Source: Wurfbainia villosa
Taxonomy: Eukaryota; Streptophyta; Magnoliopsida; Zingiberales; Zingiberaceae
Assembly: GCA_025175895.1 (NCBI GenBank)
Contig: CM046004.1
Location: 5,270,001-5,334,000, forward strand
DNA length: 64,000 bases
Direction: 5' to 3'
Each line of letters begins with the position of its first letter. Position 1 is the first letter of the stretch. The translations under genes and the position numbers were made by a program. Positions 25,401 to 37,400 of the stretch are shown here, one piece after another. Below the pieces are notes generated by a model. That model searched no databases. It was not told the DNA's origin and was given only the letters and a program-made list of their open reading frames with translations.

Positions 25401-28400
25401 AGAGTGTCTACTCTCCTCCTTCTCAAGTTTGAATCTCATGCTCAATTGCGTCAGCATGACATTGAATTTTCCATAAGTAACTTTTGAACTGAGTGCTTCT
25501 ACTCTGACATTATTGTGTTGTGTGAAAACAAGGTGGTGCTTGTTTGTGAATCTTCAATTCTCTGCACATTAAGGGGTTCTTTTGATCTAGATGAGTTTCT
25601 CCACCATCACTGGCCTTTATTCCACCTAAATGTTGGAGCTTTTCATCGGTCTAAGCTTCTTTTTTTCTCTTTGCATGGTATGCATTTCACCTTTTGCATG
25701 TTGTCTTTGATGCCAAAGATCTTTGATTCCCGTAGCTTCCATTGAGCAACATACCTGCTTGTCCATGGTGCCCTTTCTTTCTTTTACTCCTTTCATGCCT
25801 CTTCAACTTCTAATAAATCCAATCTTGATATTCTACTGTGCTACTGGAATTCCAGGTTAATTGTTATTTTGTTCCGCTGCTTGGTTCTTGTCTTGCTGAT
25901 GCTCATTTTGGGGACCAATAATGTCTATGTGCTATCCACAAACTTCAGTCTTCTTCTTCCTACAATGTTTTGGCTTCCTGTAGTGAGCCAATTTTATGGA
26001 TCTTCTTCAGCAGCTCCAATCAATTGTAGATTCCAATTGAATCCTATGGCTTTGTCATATAGGTATTATAGGGTTTAATTTCTACTCCACAAAACTGCTT
26101 TCCCAAACAAAGATAGGATCCTAAACATTTGAAAATCTTTTGCATCTGTTTCCTCCTCGAGCCTCTTAGGCCCTATTTCTATCCCTACAGAGAAATTAAA
26201 TGACAAAGAATTATGTTTCTTAAGTTGCAATATTGAAGGTATAATTTATTGGTTGAGGACAACTTGAGCATTCAACAATAACAATTGCTGACATGCTTGA
26301 ACTAGACCAAACTATTTGCCGTAGAACACAAAGTAAAAAGTCACACAGAATTGTAAAAATGTGTGCAGAGACAATATTGTTATCTTTCCTGAAGTGTCCA
26401 GCAAGGCCACCTCCGTGTAATTCCAAAAGAAGAAAATTCTACATGATATCTTTAGAATGCACAAGCATGGATCCCTGAATAGGTAACCATCCATAATCAC
26501 GAAATCTAACCATGAAGATCTTAATCTTAAATTTCTTGAAAAATTACCTCCAAGTTAGGACATGCAAGAAATTCATTCTTAGATATTTTCTATTGGGGTA
26601 AGAGCAAATAACTTCCACTTATTTTTGATTTTCGACCAAAGTAATATTCTATTATTTTTTTGTTATATGACTAACGGTTTCTTTAATCTCTCTTCCCTTT
26701 ATACTTTCCATTCTAATTGATTCAAGACTTTTAGCTATTAAATTTATTATTATGTCCTTGCTATATTAATCTAATTTTTCTCATTTTATCATCTAATAGA
26801 GCTATATCTGCTTTTGGATGACTATATATAAATTTATGTTTTCCATTAACCCCACACATCCATTTAAGTATTTTTATCTTGCTATATTAACCTTTTTTAG
26901 TTGCTGCTTACTCATAGCTCAACACTCACTACAACCTTGTAAATTTTTTTAAGTATATAGGGCACACAACGATTACACAATATTTTAAGATTAATGTTTT
27001 ATTATAATTTTCAAAACAAATCACTAAGCTCAATAACAGCGTAAATAAATATTGATATACAATTCACTTAGAAGGAGTACCATCTTGATGCGAGAACAAG
27101 GCCTGATATAATAATAGTGAATGATTATTTTATGGGATATACCAATAATATTAAATACTCAATCTGAAAAGTTAGAAATCACATCTACGTGGTTTTTTTA
27201 ATCTTTTACATAAGAATTTCAGGCCAAATAATTCAATGAATGAAGATAACTAAACCTAAGGTTTTATGATTTCCCATGAAAAATGGAAAGATTATTCTTG
27301 TATCAAACTAGAAGTAGTGGATATAGGTAAATACAAAACTGGATTTTTCTTGTGACTGTTTTGATTTTGGTTTCTGCTATATAACTGATACCTTTCTTTC
27401 TGCAGAGCTGACATTTGGTCGTTTGGAATAACTGCCCTAGAATTGGCACATGGCCATGCTCCATTTTCAAAATACCCTCCGATGAAGGTCTAATTAGTCC
27501 TTGATGATGCCTTGCTATATGCTTATACCTATTGGTTGCTGTTGCTTATTATTACATGCCCATTGAATAAGTGGAACTATATGCATTTTTGACTTTTGCT
27601 TGATCACTATGTATGCCATAATCAACTGTTCATTTGGGAAAGGTGTATTGCCAATCAGTCTATGGTCATTGTATTAACCATAAGTTTGGCTAATATGTGA
27701 GTTATGATTAAGGTCTTTCAATTTATTACTCAATTCGTTTGTGGTTAACTATGTTGACACCATGGACTAAAGTGGCAAGCCATGCTAGTTGGCATGGACA
27801 ACATTTCATTTGTCGATTGACATGCGAGACATCTTTGATACAAACATGGAGTTTCATGATTCATGAGTTGACTATTATCCTCTTTTCGCAACTCATCCCA
27901 AGTGGCGACGATGTGTGTGGTGGAAATATAGAGACAAGTTGGGAGAGAGAGAGTAGATAGAGATAGGCTATGGAGAGAGGAGAAGGGGATTAGTGCTTGC
28001 TGGTGAATGACGCTCATCATTGAATGGCACTTTCTTGAGAATTGGCCATGAGGCAAATGGTGGCACACGAGGTAGAGGAAGAGAAGTAGGGGGGAGGGGG
28101 GGGGGGTGCGGGGCAGGTTTTAGGAGAGTACATAAAGAGAAAGGGGAAATATAAATGACTTTCAAGAACTTGCACTAAATTAAATATCACTAAACCTAAT
28201 TATCTTATATATAAATTTGGTTGAACCCTTAACTGACTAAATAAATTCCAAAAAGTTTGTTTACGTTTTAACAAACAAAGTACAAGAAACAATCAAAGTG
28301 ACATTTAATGATCAAAATGGTTATCGAATGCTTATAAATATATTTCAAACAAAAGCACATAAATGTAGGGGATTTGATGCCGCTAGAGGGGGGTGAATAG

Positions 28401-31400
28401 CGTCGCGTGATTGTTCGTAGATGGAATTCTTTCGCGTTCGTCTCTACAAAACTCGTTATGCGCAGCGGAATAATAATAATAATAACAATAACGAAGTAAG
28501 ACAAACACGAGCACACCAATACACAAATATTTAACGTGGTTCGGAACCGAACAGTTCCTACTCCACGGATTGGGTTCGTACGAACCCTAGCGATGCCACA
28601 AACACCACTAAGCACAATAAACTCCTTCTCGACACAAGTCGGAGGTGGAGAAACCTCGTACAAGGATTACACTAAGTAATACAAAAGATACAAGCTAATA
28701 CAAGTAAGAAATACAATGCATGTAAAGGAAAAACACTTTACAAGAACTTTTGATTGCTTGATCTTTGTTTGCCTTGGACTAGTCTTGAAGGACTGGAAGA
28801 GCACCAACAATTCCCCTTCAAATCGCCCAAGAAAAACCCTTGCTTGAGCCTTCCACGAACAACTGCTTTTGTCCTCCATCGGGCTGGATTTCCGCCTGAC
28901 AGTCGACTGCCAACACTGTAGCTGTGAGACAACGGCTCAATCCACGTCGGACAAGTTCCAACGGGACTCTTGATACGATCGTAACATCGTGTGATCGATT
29001 GCGCCGTAGTCGATCGCCCACGGCCACGGAGCATTCTCAGGCTCGAACCTTAATCGTGATGATCGTCGACCCGGGCGATCATTGCCAGAGCAATTCCTCT
29101 GGCCGAAGCAATCGAACTCTAGTCGACTCACGGCAGTCGAACCGGCCAAAATGCCAGTCGACTGCCAACCTCAAATATGAGGTTTTAACCCAAGTATGGT
29201 GCCCCCATACTTGCTAGACCACCCTTAGCCTAGACCTAAGCCTTCTAGCCACCTCCATCAGCCTCACGCCTCTCGGATCCCTTCAAGTCATCCATGACTT
29301 GTTCATCCATCACGCTAGCCTCCAGGTGCTTCCCTCGGCTATGTCATGCTAACGGTGTCTACACCGCTAAGGCACATTGGACTTACGCCGTCAACCATTG
29401 GACTTATGCTGCCAAGACTCCACCCTTGGACTTTACGCCGCCAATATCAAACCCCTTGGACTTCTCAAATGCCAAGACTCAAGCTTGGACTTTCCCTTGC
29501 CAACCCATGTTAGACTTTCCATGCCAAGACCCATGCTTGGACTTTTCCTTGCCAACCCATGTTGGACTTTCCATTTGCCAAGACTCATGCTTAGACTTTC
29601 CATTGCTAACCCATGTTGGACTTTACATGCCAAGTACTCAAGACTTGGACTTTCCCAAATGCCAAGTGTCCCACTTGGACTTTCCATGCCAAGTACCCAT
29701 GACTTGGACTTTACCTTGCCAAGACCCATGCTTGGACTTTCCCATAATCACATGGTCAACCCTAGTCAACCATCAAGATCTCCCTCGAGTCAAACTCGAG
29801 TCGAGTCAATTATAACCTGGGTCGATTGCTCCAACAATCTCTCCAACATATTAACCGACATCAATGTCCAACATTAATGTCAAACATACTATGTCAAACA
29901 TCAAAACATCACTCGAGTCAAACTCGAGTCTGGTCAATCGTGACCTGGGCTGATTGCACTAATAATCTCCCCCTTTTTGATGTTTGACAAAACAAACCTT
30001 GAGTTAGGCCCCTAACTCAAATTCCCTTACCAATTTTCCAAATTGGTAATTTTACTCTCCCCCTTTTTGACATACATCAAAAAGGTTATCTCTCCAAGGA
30101 GGTCAATGTCTCATGTCCCAATGAGATCTTACAATCTCCCCCTTGATCCAAAAATATCTAGGATGCCTACCATCTTCCTAGTGATAAGTCTCATATCACT
30201 CAAGAGAGGCAATCCTATACTCTCTCCCAATTTTCAAATTGGGTTTCTCAAAATCCCATCAAATTTCCCAATTGATGATACTCTCCTAATAACTTCTCCC
30301 CCTTTAAGAAGAGAAACACATCCATCATCCTAAGATGGATAACTCCCCCTAAAGGCTTGCTCCCCCTTGACCATTGCACTAACAATGTCCTTGGGAAGTC
30401 CCTAAGCCAATAGGAACTCTAAACCATCAAAATTAAGGTTAAAAGTTCAAACATGAACTCTTCCACCCTTAATTTTGATACTTTGACCTAACACCTCTCC
30501 AAATCCATATCCAATGAATTTTCACCCTTCATAATGCTTCCCAAAGCATATCCTAGGGTTAGGAGTGATTAGGGGCCTTTACCATGGCTGAAATCAGGCT
30601 AAACAAACCTTGTTAACCCGAAATCAGATCCGCAATGACTCTAACGAATCGATCAGTCTTCACCGACCGATCCAACAAGTAGAAGGTGATCGATAATCAA
30701 ATTCTCGAATTTCAATTATCAGAATCGAATTTTAGAAAATCATAAGTAATTCTACGTATATCGAAAAATCACGAAATTTGATACGTATATTACTTATAGT
30801 CAGTACAATGGGTGAAAAATGTTTGAAAAATATTTTACCCATAAAATATCGAAATTGATAAAAAATCCAAAAGTGAAGAAAAACTTCAATGTTTTAGCTC
30901 ACTTTGTATCAATCTCATCAATGGTGATTGCTATCAAAAGATAGGCTTCACCAAAGTTTTCTAAAATGATTTTAAAATGTTTTCAAAACCTTATTTTGGA
31001 TCATATTCCTTGGGCTCTATGTACATGACTTGTACACAAACTTTCCCAATGATCCACTAATCATATAAGATGAGTTTGAGTTCATCTAGATGCAAAAACT
31101 ATGCATCTTGAACTTAAATCATATCCTAGCATCTCACATGTATCTAGAGTGTATAAATACACACACATGTCAATTTAATGTGAGATGTGAGTTTTGTTCA
31201 TCCTAATCTAGGGTTTCATGCATTCTCTAAGGCAACACTACTTGATTCCCTTATAAATGGGACTCCAAGTCATGTCATAGTCCTTAAATCAATTTTCAAT
31301 CAAGTTAATGCATGAAATGATCATGGCATAATGATAGCAAAATAAAAACATGGCCAATGATCATGATGTTAGGGCATATGATATAAAACTTAAACTCATG

Positions 31401-34400
31401 ATATTTAAATCCTTAATCCTAAACATGATCATGACATTTTAAATGATTAAAATAAACATTATGTCATGTCATGGCATATGGCAAATCAAAGCATGACAAA
31501 TAAGATATCAAGGTATATAATACCTAAATTTTAGTGTTAATTGCCATTTGTCGGGATTAAATATATTTTGCCATAAAACCTAAATTCTCCCAAATGTGCC
31601 AAAAATCCAAAATGACACATTAAGACCTCTAAACCTAAATTGTACCAATTTAATTGATTTTTCATAATTCCAAAAATATATTGACACATCCTAAAATCTT
31701 TTAGGATATAAGATCAAACCTATTTCCAAGGTATCCATAACCTTGAAAATGACCTAAAATGTCACCTTTACTATGGTTAGGTTAACTACCTATCCATTTA
31801 AGGTTGACACACCCTAACCCATCTAGCGTGAATCAATCACACTCTTAGGAACCCAAAACCTATTTGAGCTCCTAGGGTTAATTAGGTATTCCTTAGGGAT
31901 AACCTCCCTAGATACCTTCCTAATGACCCTCCTAGGCTTATTAGCCTTGGTCATTGCGGTCTTACCTAGGTTGACTCTAGAGGTAACTCCCCTTGCAACC
32001 TTCTTAATGGCCACCCTAGGTTTCCTAGAAACCCTAGCCACTAGGCACAAACCTTGGTTACTCTTAGGGATAACTTCCCTAGTAACCTTGGTCTTCCTAG
32101 ACCTAGTTTGTGTTCCATAATTGAATGGAACACTATTATAAGTCACCTTAGGCTTAGGTTTGTGACTCAAACCATTCTTGCCCTTGGTTGACTTTTGACT
32201 CTTAGGCCCTATGTGTTGACTTTGAGATATGGACCTAGGAATTTGACTAATTGACCCTTGCATTTGATTTTGCATAACCTTAAAGGTCTTTTCAAGTTTT
32301 TCAAGCCTTGACCTCAAGGCTTGATTTTCAACCTCTAATTGCCCAATTAATTTTTGATTAAATTCTTGGGCATGAGACTTTCTAGGCACATGCCTAGTCC
32401 ATTTAGGGTTTAGACCTAGATGTTCTCCTATTTTCTTGATTGATTCCCTAGGTAAAATATGTCTAGTGTTATTTGACCTAGGTTTGTCCTTAGATAAAAT
32501 ATTTCTAGAGACATTAGTCCCAAATTTCTCCTTACTCCTAAGGTTAACATTTTTAGCTCCTAAGCAAATATATCTATTATTCCTAGCATGCTTTTCATGA
32601 ACGATTGTAAGATTACTTAAGTTATTTCTACCATGCTTTTTGACATTAAACCTAGAAGAATGAGCATTATTTAAATGATATACCTTAGGGTTTTCCTTAG
32701 TAGCTCCCCCTACTTGTGATGCTTCTTCTTGGGTCTTTTTGCTCCCCCTAGGACATTGATTCCTATAATATCCTTTTGAATTGCACTTGAAGCATATGAT
32801 GTGCTCCTTGCCTTTAGGTGTTGGGGAACCGACGTCCTTGACTTTTGGTGCCGGTGGAGCTTTCCTAATCTTCTTTGGGCACTTGCTCTTGTAGTGCCCG
32901 GCTTCCCTACACTCAAAACATATGATATGATTTTTATTACAAATTGATATGTTTGAGTTACCTAGGGTCGTGGTGGAAGCTTGAATTTGCTCTTCTTCTT
33001 GACCGGAAGTGGAAGCTTCTTCTTGACTTTGCTCTTGCTCCGGTGTTGAGGATGGTCTCTCCTCCTCAATCCTAGAAGTGGATGCTTCTTCCACTTCTTC
33101 CACCTTTTCCGATTCGGATGTTGATTCTTCTTCAACTTCCGAATCCTCACTTGCTTGTGAGGAAGAGCTTGCTTCTTCGGCCTTTTCCGATTGAACCGAT
33201 GAGCATTCTACATCTTCTTCTTCTTCTTGGACCGGTTGAGGGTTTTCATGATATTTTGCCAATTCATTCCAAAATTCCTTGACATCCTTGTATTCACCTA
33301 GGCTACACAAGATATCATTAGGGATCAAATCCCTCAAAAATTTGATTACCTTATTACTCCTCTCGAATTCTCGGAGTTGTTCTTCGGTCCACTTCTTCAT
33401 TTTGAGGAACCCTCCTTTAGGCCCTCTTGGAAATTGGAACCCTTCCATCAAAATGGACCATTCTTCAAAGTCCCTCATCATTAAGAAGTCTTCGGTCCGT
33501 GCGCTCCATTGCCTAAACCCTTCTTGTCCATAGAAGGTGTAAGAGATCGGTGTGTTGATATCCCAACCTAATTGTTCTTGGACTTCCATCTTCACCCTCT
33601 AGCATCTTTGTCTTAGCTCCCGGCGGTTAGTCCGTAGAAGAGCCCCGGGCTCTGATACCAATTGTAGGGGATTTGAGGCCGCTAGAGGGGGGTGAATAGC
33701 GCCGCGTGATTGTTCGTAGATGGAATTCTTTCGCGTTCGTCTTTACAAAACTCGTTATGCGCAGCGGAATGATAATAATAAAAACAATAACGAAGTAAGA
33801 CAAACATGAACACACCAATACATAAATATTTAACGTGGTTCGGAACCGAACGGTTCCTACACGGATTGGGTTCGTACGAACCCTAGCGATGCCACAAACA
33901 CCACTAAGCATAATAAACTCCTTCTCGACACAAGTCGGAGGTGGAGAAACCTCGTACAAGGATTACACTAAGTAATACAAAAGATACAAGCTAATACAAG
34001 TAAGAAATACAATGCAAGTAAAGGAAAAACACTTTACAAGAACTTTTGATTGCTTGATCTTTGTTTGCCTTGGACTAGCCTTGAAGGACTGGAAGAGCAC
34101 CAACAATTCCCCTTCAAATCGCCCAAGAAAAACCCTTGCTTGAGCCTTCCACGAACAGCTGCTTTTATCCTCCATCGGGCTGGATTTCCGCTTTGTGATC
34201 GCCATAAGTCCCGATCATTGCTAACATCGTAGTTGTGAGACAACTCCAATCCACGTCGACAGTTCAACGGGACTCTTAGCGATCGGCGCCAACATTCGCG
34301 GCCCGATCGCTACCGTGCCGATTGCCTGGCCACTGAGCGTCGGTTTAGCCTTAATGCAGCGATCGGCCGACTCTTGCGATCGTTGCCGACATCACCGATC

Positions 34401-37400
34401 GGCTCCAATGAGCAATCGCCGCGAGTAATTCGACTCTGGCCGATAATAACTCTAGTCGACTCACGACAGTCGAACCGGCCATAATGTCAGTCGACTGCCA
34501 ACCTCAAATATGAGGTTTTAACCCAAGTATGGTGCCCCCATACTTGCTAGACCACCCTTAGCCTAGACTTAAGCCTTCTAGCCACCTCCATCAGCCTCAC
34601 GCCTCTCGGATCCCTCTAAGTCATCTATGACTTGTTCATCCATCGCGCTAGCCTCCAGGTGCTTCCCTCGGCTATGTCATGCTAATGGTGTCTACACCGC
34701 CAAGGCACATTGGATTTACGCCGCCAACCATTGGACTTATGCTGCCAAGACTCCACCCTTGGACTTTACGCCGTCAATATCAAACCCCTTGGACTTCTCA
34801 AATGCCAAGACTCAAGCTTGGACTTTCCCTTGCCAACCCATGTTAGACTTTCCATGCCAAGACCCATGCTTGGACTTTTCCTTGCCAACCCATGTTGGAT
34901 TTTCCATTTGCCAAGACCCATGCTTGGACTTTCTATTGTCAACCAATGTTGGACTTTACATGCCAAGTACTCAAGACTTGAACTTTCCCAAATGTCAAGT
35001 GTCCCACTTGGACTTTCCATGCAAAGTACCCATGACTTGGACTTTACCTTGCCAAGACCCATGCTTGGACTTTCCCATAATCACATGGTCAACCCTAGTC
35101 AACCATCAAGATCTCCCTCGAGTCAAACTCGAGTCGAGTCAATTATAACCTGGGCCGATTGCTTCAACAATCTCCCCAACATATTAACCGACATCAATGT
35201 CCAACATCAATGTCAAACATATTATGTCAAACCACTTTGTCAAACATCAAAACATCACTCGAGTCTGGTCAATCGTGATCTGGGCTGATTGCACCAACAA
35301 TAAACTCATAAAAGTGTACCTTTATTTTACAATCTGTAGTGACTACGAACTTAAAATTAACTCAAGTTTTTACTGAAATGTTAGAAAATTACTTATAGCA
35401 AATTAAAAACATTATTAAGTGACATCCTCAGACCTCAATAATGATGGTCTTTTGAGCCTTTAAATCTGGAATTACTCTAATGTTGCAGAATCTAAAAGTA
35501 AAACATGTCCCTATTTATAGAGAGTAGAGGACGTCTCATTTTTTCATTGCTCATTTCATCATTCTACATGCGAAATTTGTATAATCATATAGGATGAAAG
35601 AAGTTTATAGTTCACATGTTATTAAATCTAAATATTAAAACTTAATCGAGTACAAGCATTTTAAGGTTGAGTACTAATGCTACCAAATTAATAAGCACCA
35701 TAAATAAAAGAATAAACTTGCATTAACAATCTAATTAATTATTAAATAATAAATTACAAATAAATCGGTAATTAAAGTCACAATTTAATATTATACTAAG
35801 TAAAATTAACGATGTTATCATTAATAATTCAATTAAATAATTATCAAAACTGGATTAGCACGACACTATGACATTGAAATTGTGTCATTTCAGTTAGAGA
35901 CTGAAAGTTCAACATGGCTCAAGAATTCTAATCTTGGTTGTCACATTATTTTGGTTGTGATTTGTTAATCTGTAGTTTTGATTGATAATAACTATGAAGA
36001 TAATTGAGAATATAATGTTTAGGGAAAAATGGGAGTTTGTATAACCTTGGACAACTTGATAAGTATGCTAGTTTAGAATTTCACTCGTACATGACATTAA
36101 AACATGGGTTGGCTGGCGATAAAATGTCATGACAAACTAAATTTTGCTTGTCTGTTGTGAACACTGAGTTAGATGATCCTTTGGGCCGTTAATTAAGGGA
36201 GTGTCCTTCCCATTGGTGCTAGTGATTTTGGGTGGGACTGGAGGACAAAGTAAACTTTGCTTCCATCATGAGCAACAAAGCAGGTGGTCCTTTGAGTGGT
36301 TATATGAGGGAGGTTCTCTCACCTATTTGGTTAATTATTTTTGGGTTGAATTGGGCTCCAGGATATGGTAGTGAAGCCAACTTACACCTCTGCATTGTGT
36401 AGGCATGTTATCAATGTTAGAGTGCTAACGTGACAGGGTTTCCCCCTTCTAATTAGCTATCAATGTTAAACTAGATTAGTCTCCACCCTTCAAACATCTT
36501 TTACCATGAGGATAAGTCTCAACTCTTTCCACGAACTTCAATGTCATGATGAATCCATTTTAACTTTGAACATGCTATGTGGGTTTGATTGTACGACATA
36601 ATGGATTAATGTGTTTGTGAGATAGTAATGGTTTAGTTATTATTTATATGGATTTCTATGTTTCTTGTACATTACTGTTAAAATATACTGAGAATTATGG
36701 ACAACTCATATTACAATCTGGAAGTCTTTCATGATAGTCATTATGTTCAAGTGCCTCTAAAATATTTGTTTAAGCTGGAATTATAGTATTAGTCTATTAC
36801 ATACATTTCTGATCTATACATACCTGCATGCTGTAGGTTCTCTTGATGACTCTCCAAAACGCACCTCCAGGACTTGATTATGATCGGGATAAAAAGTTCT
36901 CAAAGGTATTAAAGGTCCCATTTGATAATGGATACCTGTGAATTTTTTATGGACTAGTTTTACATTATATTTTGGCAAATCTTCTAACAAACAATAATCA
37001 GTTGTACTCAGTCCTTTAAAGAGATGATAGCAATGTGCTTGGTGAAAGATCAAACAAAGAGACCAACTGCAGAAAAATTGTTGAAGCACTCTTTTTTCAA
37101 GCATGCAAAGCCTCCTGAGATATTGTTGAAGAGCATTTTAAGTGACCTTCCTCCTCTTTGGGATCGTGTGAAGGCACTCCAGGTAGCTGTTAATGCTCTT
37201 TTGTATTGTGACTACTCCTTTTGCTCCTCTGGGTGATATGATATGAACACAAACTCATTCACTTGTTCAGTTAAAGGATGCTGCACAGCTAGTTCTCAAG
37301 AAAATGCCATCGTCTGAACAGGAGGCACTGTCACAGGTTTGTCCTTATTTTAGCATTATAATTGTGCTTCTATTGAATTTCAAAATTATTGTTCTTAGTT

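Larger units (their letters stand above)
28364..35299 (-). mobile_element. Complete non-autonomous Ty1/copia-type LTR retrotransposon (gag only)
   Basis: A 6936-bp element inside kinase intron 5, antisense to the gene. Direct LTRs (28364-29964 and 33663-35299) flank an internal region with a primer-binding site, a gag gene and a polypurine tract. The 5-bp target duplication ATAAA is exact at 28359-28363 and 35300-35304. Between gag (ends 31823) and the polypurine tract (29978) there are about 1.8 kb of AT-rich DNA with no protease, integrase, reverse transcriptase or RNase H. The element therefore depends on enzymes from elsewhere, like the TR-GAG class of plant elements. The gag C-terminus (RFWVPKS) recalls the spacer before protease in SIRE/Maximus copia elements, so pol was probably lost by deletion; that lineage call is inference. 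Confidence 0.92.

Noticed and set aside
29294..29815. A 173-aa open frame of the form LDFPCQDPCLDF... and its copy at 34627-35148
   Set aside because: Both lie inside the LTRs and come from a minisatellite; several frames on both strands are open, so it is not a gene.
31923..33533. Short plus-strand frames opposite gag
   Set aside because: Shadows of the minus-strand gag gene.
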